From positions 1-37,897 of the forward strand of contig CAUZJO010000024.1 in the NCBI GenBank assembly GCA_963580245.1: a stretch of 37,897 bases of DNA, read 5' to 3'. This document shows, piece after piece, positions 23,694 through 32,208 of this stretch. Origin of the DNA: CAUZJO01 sp963580245. Its GTDB lineage: Bacteria > Sumerlaeota > Sumerlaeia > MVZB01. The number at the start of each line of letters is the position of its first letter. Within the stretch, counting starts at the first letter, position 1. The notes beneath the pieces were generated by a model that saw only the letters and a list, made by a program, of their open reading frames with translations, had not been told where the DNA came from and made no database searches. Position numbers and translations under genes: made by a program.

Positions 23694-26516
23694 ATGCAGC
23701 CAATCTCACGAATGCGCGTCATCATCATCGCGGTGGTCACGCTGATCGCGATCTATCAGACGATCCCGACGGCCCGCTATTATCTGGCCCAGCGTGATCG
23801 CCCCGCCGTCGAATCCGAACGCCCGCTGCCCACTCGCCCGCGTCCGCCCGTCGAGCAGGTTGAAGAGGTCGCTCGCTGGGAGGAGGAGAACCCCGACGTG
23901 ATCGCGTGGGAGGAGGACCATCCGGAGTTCGTCGAATGGGAGAGCCGGTCTGAACGGCTCTTGGAGAAGGCCATTCCGCTGGGCCTGGACCTGCGCGGGG
24001 GGGCCGACGTCATCCTGCAGATCGATGAGCAACAGGCGATCAAGAACGAGGTCTCCGGCCTCATGGAACGCGTCAATGAGTTGTTTGATGAGGCGCGGAT
24101 CAACGCCGTCTTTACGCCCGCGGGCGACGGTCAATTCTTCACCATCACGTTGGATGACCCGACCGGCGACGCGCGCAGTGCCGCTAACGAGATCGCCCGG
24201 TACGGCGACGAGATCGAGGGGGGAATCGCCGAAGCGGACTTTCGTGCGGGACCGGTCAACGTGCGGCTGGATACGACCCTGATCCAAGATAACCTCAGGC
24301 TGGCCATCGATGGGGCGCGCAAGGGCATCACCGAGCGGGTCGACGCCCTTGGCGTGACTCAGCCGCGCATCTCGATCCAGGGCGGCGACCGCATCCGCGT
24401 CCAGGTGCCGGGCGAGAAGAACCCCGACGTGCTGATCGCCCGGGTGATCCAGCCGGCCTTCCTCGAATTCCGGATGGTGCACGGCATCCACAATGACACC
24501 AGCCAGATCCTCTACGATCCCGACGGCAATATCCGTCCCGACGTGATCCCCCCCGCCGGGGCGGAGATCGTCGAGGCCAAGCTGGGGAACCTCGACACCG
24601 AAACCCGTTTAGTTCAATACACCAACACTCAGTTGATCGTGATGCGCGCCCCGATGCTGACGGGTGAGCACCTGCGCAGCGCCAACGTTTTCATCGACCC
24701 CTCGGACTTCTCCAATCCGGTCAAGGTCAACATCGAGTTCAACACCGAGGGGGCCCAGATATTCGCCGAGGAGACCACCAAGTACGCCGGTCAGACCCCC
24801 CCCAGGCAACTGGCCATCCTGCTCGATGGCGTGGTCCGTTCCTACCCGAACCTGCAAACCCCGATCACCGACGGCCGGGCCGTGATCTCCGGCGGCTTCA
24901 GCCACGAGGAGGCGCGTGATCTGAGCGAGATTCTGAAGGCCGGCTCGCTGCCCGCCCCGCTCAAGATCGAGTCCAAGCGCACGGTCGGTGCCTCGCTGGG
25001 GTCCGACTCGATCGTGTCGGGGTTCAAGGCCCTGGCACTGGGGGCGCTAATCGTCACGGTGTTCATGATCCTTTATTACGGGACGGCCGGCGTGATTTCG
25101 GTGATCGCGCTGGCGCTCAACGTGCTCATCATCCTGGCGATCATGTCATTGTCGCGGGCGACGCTGACGCTTTCGGGCATCGGCGGCATCTTGTTGACCG
25201 TCGGCATGGCGGTCGACGCCAACGTGCTCATTTATGAACGCATCCGCGAGGAGATCAATTCGGGCCGGCCGTTGCGCCAGGCCATCAGCGTGGGGTTCGG
25301 CCGGGCCTTCACGGTGATCCTGGACTCAAACCTGACGACGCTGTTGACCGCGTTGGTGCTGCTTCAGTTCACCGCGGGATCGGTCTTCGGCTTTGCGCTG
25401 ACGATGACCTTTGGCCTGCTGGCCAATCTGTTCACCGGCCTGACCGTAACCTATACGTTGTGCGCGTTGTGGTTCAGTTGGCGCGGGGCCTTGTCGCTGG
25501 GCAAACTGGCCATCTTCCGCAATACGGCGGTCCCGTTCATCAAGATGCGGCTGGGATCGTGGATCCTGTCGATCATCGTGCTGGTCATCAGTTTGTTCGG
25601 GGTGCTGAGACAAGGGGGGTTGGAGTTCGGGGTGGATTTCGCCGGCGGCATTCACTCCGAGGTCCAGTTCGATCCGGGGATCGAGATGGCCGAGACCGAT
25701 CTGCGGTCGGCGCTCGAGGCTGAAGGGTTCAGCGAGCCTCGCATCCAGCCCGTCGTGGACGCCCCGAATATGTTCTACATGGACCTCAAACTGGATGATG
25801 AGGCCACGGCCGGCTCGGAAGCGAAAGGCCCCTTGCAAGTGACCGAAGACCGGCTCAGGGCGGGCTTGACGGCGGCGTTCCAGGACGGTTACAGCATCGT
25901 GCGCACCGACCAATTCGGGCGCGAGACGGGTCAGGAATTCGCGAACCTCGCCATTCTGGTCGTCTTGCTCGCCTCGATCGCGATCCTGATTTATCTGTGG
26001 TTCCGTTTCGAGTTGGCGTTTGGGGTGGCGGCGGTGATCGCCTTGGTTCACGATCTGACGATCGTGGTGGCCGTCTCCCAGCTCTGGGGCGTGGCGATCA
26101 CGTTGGAAGTGGTCGCGGCGTTGATGGTCCTGCTCGGCTTCTCGGTCAACGACACGATCGTCATCTTCGATCGCATTCGCGAGAACACGCGCAAGATCAG
26201 TGGCAAGTCGTTCCAGGATCTCTGTAATCTATCGATGAACCAGTCGTTGTCGCGCACGGTCATCACTTCGGGCACGATGTTGCTCGCCGTGCTGATGCTC
26301 TTTTTCATTGGGGGCGAGGCGCTACGGCCCTTCTCCAAGGTCATCTTGCTCGGCGCGATTGTCGGGACCTACTCGTCCAACTTCCTGGCCGTGCCGCTTG
26401 TTTTCGAGTGGAACCGCTACAAGGGCGACCGCCTGCAACAGCAACTGGCCGCGCGCAAGAAAAAGCGGGTCGAAGCCGCCAAGCCCATCGGTCGGCGAAA
26501 AAAAACCGGCGAGTAA
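23694..26516 (+). CDS. secDF: Fused protein translocase subunit SecDF
   Basis: The 940-residue product joins SecD and SecF, which use the proton gradient to pull exported proteins across the inner membrane. The first membrane helix (VIIIAVVTLIAIY) is followed by an acidic linker; the SecD motif LGLDLRGGAD is near residue 96. The periplasmic P1 region includes ALGVTQPRISIQGGDRIRVQ and GRAVISGGF, and then the SecD helices (GIGGILLTVGMAVDANVLIY). SecF begins around 620 with its marker DFAGGIH near 648 and ends with GFSVNDTIVIFDRIREN and a basic tail. AGGA precedes the ATG. Fusion is common in several phyla, so it is not odd in itself. Confidence 0.95.
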   Translation: MQPISRMRVIIIAVVTLIAIYQTIPTARYYLAQRDRPAVESERPLPTRPRPPVEQVEEVARWEEENPDVIAWEEDHPEFVEWESRSERLLEKAIPLGLDLRGGADVILQIDEQQAIKNEVSGLMERVNELFDEARINAVFTPAGDGQFFTITLDDPTGDARSAANEIARYGDEIEGGIAEADFRAGPVNVRLDTTLIQDNLRLAIDGARKGITERVDALGVTQPRISIQGGDRIRVQVPGEKNPDVLIARVIQPAFLEFRMVHGIHNDTSQILYDPDGNIRPDVIPPAGAEIVEAKLGNLDTETRLVQYTNTQLIVMRAPMLTGEHLRSANVFIDPSDFSNPVKVNIEFNTEGAQIFAEETTKYAGQTPPRQLAILLDGVVRSYPNLQTPITDGRAVISGGFSHEEARDLSEILKAGSLPAPLKIESKRTVGASLGSDSIVSGFKALALGALIVTVFMILYYGTAGVISVIALALNVLIILAIMSLSRATLTLSGIGGILLTVGMAVDANVLIYERIREEINSGRPLRQAISVGFGRAFTVILDSNLTTLLTALVLLQFTAGSVFGFALTMTFGLLANLFTGLTVTYTLCALWFSWRGALSLGKLAIFRNTAVPFIKMRLGSWILSIIVLVISLFGVLRQGGLEFGVDFAGGIHSEVQFDPGIEMAETDLRSALEAEGFSEPRIQPVVDAPNMFYMDLKLDDEATAGSEAKGPLQVTEDRLRAGLTAAFQDGYSIVRTDQFGRETGQEFANLAILVVLLASIAILIYLWFRFELAFGVAAVIALVHDLTIVVAVSQLWGVAITLEVVAALMVLLGFSVNDTIVIFDRIRENTRKISGKSFQDLCNLSMNQSLSRTVITSGTMLLAVLMLFFIGGEALRPFSKVILLGAIVGTYSSNFLAVPLVFEWNRYKGDRLQQQLAARKKKRVEAAKPIGRRKKTGE

Positions 26517-26597
26517 TTCCATCGGCTTGCCGCGGGATGCACGACGGCTTGCCTCCGCGACGTACCTTCGACTTTGCTTCACGGGAGAGACATACGC

Positions 26598-28397
26598 ATG
26601 ACGCAGAGCAGCAATCAGAGGCTCAAGCAGTGGGTTGATGAGATGGCCAAGATGTGCCGGCCCGCGCGCGTGCACTGGTGCGACGGCTCGCAAGAGGAGT
26701 ACGACGGCCTGTGTCGCCAGATGGTCGAGAGCGGCACGTTGATTAAACTGGATGAAACCAAGCGGCCCGGCAGTTACCTGGCCCGCTCCAGCCCCCAGGA
26801 CGTGGCCCGCGTCGAGGACCGCACCTATATCTGTTCCAAGAATCGCGACGATGCCGGCCCGACCAACAACTGGCTCGATCCCGAGGAGTGCAAGGCCACG
26901 TTGCGCGGGAAATTCAGCGGCTCGATGCAAGGCCGCACGATGTACGTGATTCCCTACAGCATGGGGCCCATCGGTTCGGAGATCGCCCACATCGGCATCG
27001 AGCTGACCGATTCGCCCTACGTCGTTTGCAGCATGCGGATCATGACGCGCATCGGCAGCCGCGTGCTGGACGCGCTCGGGGCCGACGGCGAGTTTGTGCC
27101 CTGCCTCCACTCGGTGGGCACTCCGCTCAAGCCCGGCCAGGCCGACGTGGCTTGGCCTTGCAACGATGATAAATACATCAGCCATTTCCCCGAAGAGCGG
27201 CTCATTATGTCTTACGGGTCGGGCTACGGCGGCAACGCGTTGCTCGGCAAGAAGTGCTTCGCGTTGCGGATCGCCTCGGTGATGGCGCGCGATCAGGGGT
27301 GGATGGCCGAGCACATGCTGATCCTGGGCATCAAGAGCCCGGAGGGGAAGAAATATCACATCGCGGCGGCGTTCCCCAGCGCCTGCGGCAAGACCAACCT
27401 GGCCATGCTGATTCCGACGATCCCCGGCTGGGAGGTCACGTGCATCGGCGACGACATCGCGTGGATGAAATTTGGGCCCGACGGCCGGCTCCATGCCATC
27501 AATCCGGAGTACGGGTTCTTCGGCGTGGCGCCCGGGACGGGGATGGACTCCAACCCCAACGCGATGCGCGCGCTGACCAAGAATTCGCTTTTCACCAACG
27601 TGGCGCAGACGCCCGACGGCGACGTGTGGTGGGAGGGGATGACCGAAGAGCCGCCGCCGCAACTGGTGGACTGGAAGGGCCAGCCCTGGGCCCCCGACTG
27701 CGGCCGCGTTTCAGCCCATCCCAACGCCCGCTTCACGGCCCCGGCGGGCCAGTGCCCCGCCATTGACGCGGAGTGGGAGAATCCCGCCGGCGTGCCCATT
27801 GACGCCATCGTTTTCGGCGGCCGTCGCGAGGGGGTGGTCCCGCTGGTGATGGAGAGCTTCAACTGGCGCCACGGCACGTTCATGGGGGCGATGATGTCCT
27901 CGGAGAAGACGGCCGCGGCGGCGGGCAAGGTCGGCGAGGTGCGCCGCGATCCGATGGCCATGCTTCCCTTCTGCGGGTACAACATGGGCGACTATTTCGG
28001 CCATTGGATCAAGATCGGGAAGAAGGCCGACCCCGCCAAGCTGCCCCGGATTTTCTACGTCAACTGGTTCCGCAAGGGCGAGGACGGGCACTGGTTGTGG
28101 CCCGGCTACGGCGAGAACAGCCGGGTGCTCAAGTGGATGATCGAACGGGTCGAGGGCAAGGCCGAGGCGATCGAAACGCCCATCGGCAACGTGCCGGCCC
28201 CCTCCGGGATCGATTGCGCCGGCCTCGACGTTTCCAACGAGGACATGGCGGAGTTAATGACGGTCCGGCCCGACGAGTGGCAGGCCGAGATGCCCGACAT
28301 CGAGGAATACTTCAAGCGATTCGACGACCGCTTGCCAACGGAACTCTGGGATGAGTACCGCGCAACGAAAAGCCGCCTGACCCCCACGGGCCAGTAG
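26598..28397 (+). CDS. pckG: Phosphoenolpyruvate carboxykinase (GTP)
   Basis: The 599-residue product interconverts oxaloacetate plus GTP with phosphoenolpyruvate, carbon dioxide and GDP, the entry step of gluconeogenesis. The kinase-1 loop is FPSACGKTN around 259-267, with the reactive Cys of the GTP-type enzymes. Other signatures are YVIPYSMGPIGSEIAHIGIE, MSYGSGYGGNALLGKKCFAL, ECKATLRGKFSGSMQGRTMY and FFGVAPGTGMDSNPNAM. Length and end are normal. The start is fixed by GGGAGAG eight bases upstream of the ATG at 26598. It lies 81 bases after secDF and may be read from the same or its own promoter. Confidence 0.96.
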   Translation: MTQSSNQRLKQWVDEMAKMCRPARVHWCDGSQEEYDGLCRQMVESGTLIKLDETKRPGSYLARSSPQDVARVEDRTYICSKNRDDAGPTNNWLDPEECKATLRGKFSGSMQGRTMYVIPYSMGPIGSEIAHIGIELTDSPYVVCSMRIMTRIGSRVLDALGADGEFVPCLHSVGTPLKPGQADVAWPCNDDKYISHFPEERLIMSYGSGYGGNALLGKKCFALRIASVMARDQGWMAEHMLILGIKSPEGKKYHIAAAFPSACGKTNLAMLIPTIPGWEVTCIGDDIAWMKFGPDGRLHAINPEYGFFGVAPGTGMDSNPNAMRALTKNSLFTNVAQTPDGDVWWEGMTEEPPPQLVDWKGQPWAPDCGRVSAHPNARFTAPAGQCPAIDAEWENPAGVPIDAIVFGGRREGVVPLVMESFNWRHGTFMGAMMSSEKTAAAAGKVGEVRRDPMAMLPFCGYNMGDYFGHWIKIGKKADPAKLPRIFYVNWFRKGEDGHWLWPGYGENSRVLKWMIERVEGKAEAIETPIGNVPAPSGIDCAGLDVSNEDMAELMTVRPDEWQAEMPDIEEYFKRFDDRLPTELWDEYRATKSRLTPTGQ

Positions 28398-28453
28398 ACG
28401 AAGATCCCGACTTAACACCTCCCCCGGCATAAGCCCATAAGCCCGGTTTGGCC

Positions 28454-28482
28454 TTGGCACTATTGGAATGAGGCGCTAAAGT
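28454..28482 (+). promoter_or_regulatory. Possible promoter of the ferredoxin gene
   Basis: TTGGCA (28454-28459), a 17-base spacer, TAAAGT (28477-28482), each one or two changes from consensus. It is 45 bases upstream of the ferredoxin start. Confidence 0.4.
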
Positions 28483-28527
28483 GAATACTGTGGAGGGGTG
28501 TACTACGGTCGTGAAAGGGTAGTGTTG

Positions 28528-28767
28528 ATGGCCGACAACGACGCGAAATTGCCGGAAAACGTTCCGGGTGGATTCTATGTTGACGACACCTGCATCGATT
28601 GCGATGCCTGCCGGGCCACCGCACCCGACAACTTCACCCGCAATGAAGACGGCGGGTATTCCTACGTGATTAAGCAACCCGAAAACAACGAAGAGATCCA
28701 GCTTTGCGTCGAGGCGATGGAGGGCTGTCCTGTCGAGGCCATTGGCGAAGACGGCCAGGAGATTTGA
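28528..28767 (+). CDS. Small single-cluster ferredoxin
   Basis: The 79-residue cytoplasmic electron carrier has C22-x2-C25-x2-C28 (CIDCDACRATAP) and a distal C67-P68 (EGCPVEAI), enough for one 4Fe-4S cluster, or for 3Fe-4S if one ligand is not used; C60 is an additional Cys. Single-cluster ferredoxins of this kind often serve cytochromes P450. The gene converges on a P450 gene whose end is 46 bases away, which suggests but does not prove partnership. The ATG at 28528 is preferred to a GTG at 28498 because family members start near this point. Confidence 0.85.
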   Translation: MADNDAKLPENVPGGFYVDDTCIDCDACRATAPDNFTRNEDGGYSYVIKQPENNEEIQLCVEAMEGCPVEAIGEDGQEI

Positions 28768-28813
28768 TCCGGACGGGTCCGCTTAGGTCTTCGAGGTAGC
28801 GTCGGGCGGGGGA

Positions 28814-30040
28814 TCAGAAGACGGCGGGGAGGGATTTCAGGCTAAGGAACGTCATGTTCTCGAGCCATTCCAATTCCTCGTGGGCGACGGCCATCCGGAT
28901 GTTCGGAAAGCGGCGCAGGATCGTTTCGAAGGCGACCTCGCCTTCCAGGCGCGCGAGGGGGGCACCCAGACAGAAATGGAGTGCCAGGCCGAAGGCCACG
29001 TGCTTATTCGGCTCGCGACCCACGTCGAGGCGGTCGGGATCGGGGAATTGCTCCGGATCACGATTGGCCGCCCCTTGCATCAGCAGGATCGGCTGCCCCT
29101 TGCGAATCGACCGGCCGCGGATTTCAATGTCTTCCATGGGCACGCGTATCTGACGCTGGAGCGGGCTGTAGTAGCGCAGAAACTCCTCGACGGCGGTTGG
29201 CGTCAGCGAGGGGTCGGCTTTGAGTCTTTGCAGCTCGCCGGGGTTCTCGAACAGTGCCAGCATGCCGTTGGTGAGCATCGTCTTGGTCGTCTCGAAACCG
29301 GCGAAGAACAGGAAGATGCTCATCGCGGTGACCTCTTCCTCGGTGAACCGGTCACCCTGTTCCTCGACGCTGACCATTGAGCTGATCAGGTCGGGCCGTG
29401 GGTTGCGTCGCCGCTCGTCGATCAGCCCGCGGAAGTAGTCGCGCAGTTCAAACATGCTCTGTTGGGAGAATTCGGCCGTCCGCCCCATCGCGAGGGGCGC
29501 ACCGCCCAGAAAATGCTGGATACCTTCGGCCTGCTCGCGGAATCGGACATGGTCCTGGGTGGGGATGCCGAGCATCTCGCAGATCACCGTGGACGGCAAC
29601 GGGAACGAAAAATCGTTCTCGATGTCCATTTCTCCCCGCTGGGCGACGTTGTCGAGCAGTTCGTCGACGATTTCCTGGATGCGGGGTCGCGCGTCCCGGA
29701 TGACCCGCGGGGTCAGTGCCTTGCCGATCAGCGTGCGCAGCCGGGTGTGGACGGGCGGGTCGGTCATGCCGAGCCAGTTCGAGAAGTGCTCGCCCAGCGG
29801 CTTGACCCGCGAGCGGATCGGCTCGGGGATCTGCTGCATGTAGACCGGGACGCGCTGAGAGGAGAGGCGAGGGTCTAGAAACGCGGCATGGACGTCGTCG
29901 TAACGCGTCACGACCCAGCCCTGCATCGGCTCGCTCCAATGCACCGGGTCCTCGGCCCGAAGCCGATGGTAGAGCGGAAAGGGATTGTCCAACCGCCCGT
30001 GGCAGAACAGTTCGTATTCGTCTTGTGTCTGGATTTGCAT
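28814..30040 (-). CDS. Cytochrome P450
   Basis: The 408-residue soluble bacterial P450 would insert one oxygen atom into an unknown substrate. Visible motifs: I-helix AGFETTKTML with acidic/Thr pair, the ExxR motif in VEEFLRYYSP, and the heme loop FGLALHFCLGAPLARLE with C357 as the iron ligand. The heme loop has Ala where FGxG usually has the second Gly, a tolerated change. No membrane anchor is present, as in class I enzymes that need a ferredoxin and a reductase. The ATG at 30040 gives the N-terminus MQIQTQDEYELF; the frame extends to 30097 without support. Confidence 0.93.
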   Translation of the reverse strand: MQIQTQDEYELFCHGRLDNPFPLYHRLRAEDPVHWSEPMQGWVVTRYDDVHAAFLDPRLSSQRVPVYMQQIPEPIRSRVKPLGEHFSNWLGMTDPPVHTRLRTLIGKALTPRVIRDARPRIQEIVDELLDNVAQRGEMDIENDFSFPLPSTVICEMLGIPTQDHVRFREQAEGIQHFLGGAPLAMGRTAEFSQQSMFELRDYFRGLIDERRRNPRPDLISSMVSVEEQGDRFTEEEVTAMSIFLFFAGFETTKTMLTNGMLALFENPGELQRLKADPSLTPTAVEEFLRYYSPLQRQIRVPMEDIEIRGRSIRKGQPILLMQGAANRDPEQFPDPDRLDVGREPNKHVAFGLALHFCLGAPLARLEGEVAFETILRRFPNIRMAVAHEELEWLENMTFLSLKSLPAVF

Positions 30041-30129
30041 GCCCGATATAGAATCTTCCGTGTATTGCGCCCACAATAGCATATCAACGGCAGACAAAGT
30101 CCAGTAAACTTCGCTCGGTTAGCTTCGTG

Positions 30130-30161
30130 GGGCGCATCGCGCGGATCGGTAAGATGCACCC
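30130..30161. repeat. 32-bp palindromic intergenic element, copy C
   Basis: Arms GGGCGCATC (30130-30138) and GATGCACCC (30153-30161) enclose 14 bases, the same dimensions as copies at 12650 and 22325. It lies between the divergent P450 and activator genes. Confidence 0.6.
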
Positions 30162-30242
30162 AAACTCGTCAAGCTAGGACCCGCTTCCAGAACCCTCTCC
30201 GCGCCGGCGGGACGCCGGCCGAATTAAGAATTCCTACACGGT

Positions 30243-30271
30243 TTGACATCCAGGCCCGGTTTTCCTACCAT
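30243..30271 (+). promoter_or_regulatory. Promoter of the NifA-like activator, with a possible operator
   Basis: TTGACA (30243-30248), a 17-base spacer, TACCAT (30266-30271). The -10 box lies within CTACCATCTCGTAC (30265-30278), which agrees with the palindrome CTACCATATGGTAG found upstream of the PII gene at 11 of 14 positions. This may be an autoregulatory site, but one match of this quality is weak evidence. Confidence 0.5.
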
Positions 30272-30345
30272 CTCGTACGATTCCGACCCATGCCCGTGAT
30301 GGGTGGATCAGGTTTTGAATCTGTCATGAGGGTGAGTTGAACAAG

Positions 30346-31905
30346 ATGCCGAGTCGTCAGCCACAAGTTCGGGCCGAGGTTCATGAGTTGTCGCTGCTGT
30401 TCGAGCTGAGCCGGATACTCGATCGGTCGCTCGACCTGCGTGAGTTGGTGGGGCCGGTCCTCAAGCTGATCTCGGATCAGATGGCGATGTCGCGCGGGAC
30501 GCTCTCGCTGCTCAACCGCGACACCGGCGATATCTACATCGAGGCCGCCCACGGACTGTCGAACAGCCAAAAGGCGCGGGGGCGCTATCGGCTGGGCGAG
30601 GGCATCACCGGCAAGGTGATCCAGTCGGGACGGGCGATGGTCGTGCCGCGCATCTCCGAGGATCCCCAGTTCCTGAACCGGACCGGGGCGCGCAAGAAGC
30701 TGCGGCGCCAGGATATCTCTTTCATCTGCGTGCCGATCAAGCAGGGGCGCGACGTCTACGGGGCCCTGAGCGCGGACCGGCTGTTCTCGGACGAGGACTC
30801 GCTGGAGGAGCAGGTACGCTTAATGCGTATCATCTGCTCAATGATCGCCCAGGCGGTCAGGCTGCGCCAGGCGCTGCACGAGGAGAGCGAACGGCTGAAG
30901 GCCGAGAACCTGCGCCTGCGGCACGAGCTGGAAGTCAAATTCCGTCCCTCGAACATCATCGGCAACTCACGGGCGATGCAAAACGTGTACGACCTGATCG
31001 AACAGGTCTCCAAAAGCAACACCACGGTGCTGATCCGCGGCGAGAGCGGGACGGGCAAGGAATTGGTGGCCCATGCGATCCACTATAACAGCTCGCGGGC
31101 GGCCAAGCCGTTTATCAAAGTTAACTGCGCCGCATTGCCCGAGACGGTGCTCGAGAGTGAGCTGTTCGGCCACGAGCGCGGGGCGTTCACCGGGGCCGTT
31201 TCCACGCGCAAGGGTCGATTCGAGCAAGCCGCTGGGGGGACGCTGTTTTTGGATGAGGTCGGCGACTTTTCGGCGGCCACGCAGATCAAGCTGCTGCGCG
31301 TGCTCCAGGAGCGTGAGTTCGAGCGCGTGGGGGGCAACACAACGATCAAGGCGGACGTGCGCATCATCACGGCGACCAACCGCGACCTGGAAGTGATGAT
31401 CACGCAGGAGAAATTCCGCCAGGACCTTTATTACCGGCTCAACGTGTTCCCGATCCACCTGCCGCCGTTGCGCGAACGCAAGAACGACATCCTGGAGCTG
31501 GCCAATCACTTCGTCGAGCAATACAGCCGTGAAAGCGACAAGCATATCGTGCGCATCTCGACCCCCTCCATCGACATGCTGGTGGCCTATCACTGGCCGG
31601 GCAACGTGCGCGAGTTGGAGAACTGCATCGAGCGGGCCGTGCTCTTGAGCAATGACGACGTGATCCACGGTCATCACCTGCCGCCGACGCTGCAGACGGC
31701 CGAGGCCAGCGGGACGGTCTTTACGGGCACGCTCGATGAGACGCTCGACAACTTCGAGCGCGAGCTGTTGATCGAAGCACTCAAATCGGCCCGCGGGAAC
31801 AAGGCCAAAGCGGCTCGCACGCTAGGGATCAGCGAGCGGATCATGGGCCTGCGCATCGGCAAGCACGGCATCAACCCCGACCGTTTCAAGCCGCCTCGCA
31901 ACTAA
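30346..31905 (+). CDS. NifA-like sigma-54-dependent transcriptional activator
   Basis: The 519-residue protein has an N-terminal GAF domain (about 15-180; FELSRILDRSLDLRELVGPV, ITGKVIQSGRAMVVP), an AAA+ sigma-54 contact domain (about 205-430) with Walker A GESGTGKE at 232 and the sigma-54 loop GAFTGA at 279-284, and a Fis-type helix-turn-helix (NKAKAARTLGISERIMGLRI). This order equals NifA, but the Cys motif of oxygen-sensitive NifA linkers is absent, and no nitrogenase gene is in view. GGTGAG stands nine bases before the ATG. Located just upstream of a sigma-54 promoter driving PII and Amt, it is the likely activator of that operon and responds to an unknown signal through GAF. Confidence 0.9.
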   Translation: MPSRQPQVRAEVHELSLLFELSRILDRSLDLRELVGPVLKLISDQMAMSRGTLSLLNRDTGDIYIEAAHGLSNSQKARGRYRLGEGITGKVIQSGRAMVVPRISEDPQFLNRTGARKKLRRQDISFICVPIKQGRDVYGALSADRLFSDEDSLEEQVRLMRIICSMIAQAVRLRQALHEESERLKAENLRLRHELEVKFRPSNIIGNSRAMQNVYDLIEQVSKSNTTVLIRGESGTGKELVAHAIHYNSSRAAKPFIKVNCAALPETVLESELFGHERGAFTGAVSTRKGRFEQAAGGTLFLDEVGDFSAATQIKLLRVLQEREFERVGGNTTIKADVRIITATNRDLEVMITQEKFRQDLYYRLNVFPIHLPPLRERKNDILELANHFVEQYSRESDKHIVRISTPSIDMLVAYHWPGNVRELENCIERAVLLSNDDVIHGHHLPPTLQTAEASGTVFTGTLDETLDNFERELLIEALKSARGNKAKAARTLGISERIMGLRIGKHGINPDRFKPPRN

Positions 31906-32034
31906 GCCCCGCGCCATCCATTAGATTTTTCGTGCTCGTAACTCGTAATCGAACGGAGCCGTAAATCCATCCACGGATCGCCCGATTCCGGCCTGTCCGC
32001 CCCGTTCCAAGACCCACGGACCCGCGCTTCTCAT

Positions 32035-32052
32035 CCCTACCATATGGTAGGG
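32035..32052. promoter_or_regulatory. Enhancer-like palindrome 1
   Basis: CCCTACCATATGGTAGGG is a perfect 18-bp palindrome centred about 175 bases before the predicted sigma-54 start, the usual distance for activator sites. Confidence 0.65.
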
Positions 32053-32066
32053 ACGACTGAGAAAAG

Positions 32067-32080
32067 CTACCATATTGTAG
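32067..32080. promoter_or_regulatory. Enhancer-like palindrome 2
   Basis: CTACCATATTGTAG repeats the core of palindrome 1 with one change. Its centre is exactly 30 bp downstream, about three helical turns, so both dimers would bind the same face. Confidence 0.6.
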
Positions 32081-32192
32081 GCTCGATACTACTCAAAGCG
32101 GATCGCGGGCAACCGTGGCCGTCTCACAAAACCCTATCTTTTCAGTGCTGGATCGGCCCTTGACGGTCCCAAACGGCTCTGGTCCGAATTAT

Positions 32193-32208
32193 TGGCATGG
32201 CGATTGCA
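32193..32208 (+). promoter_or_regulatory. Sigma-54 promoter of the PII-amt operon
   Basis: TGGCATGGCGATTGCA matches the consensus TGGCAYG-N4-TTGCW at every fixed position, with the -24 GG and -12 GC separated by exactly 10 bases. Transcription would begin near 32219. Activation by a bEBP encoded just upstream is expected. Confidence 0.85.

Noticed and set aside
28455..28471. TGGCACTATTGGAATGA as a second sigma-54 promoter
   Set aside because: The -24 element is good but there is no GC at the required -12 spacing; it fits better as a sigma-70 -35 box.
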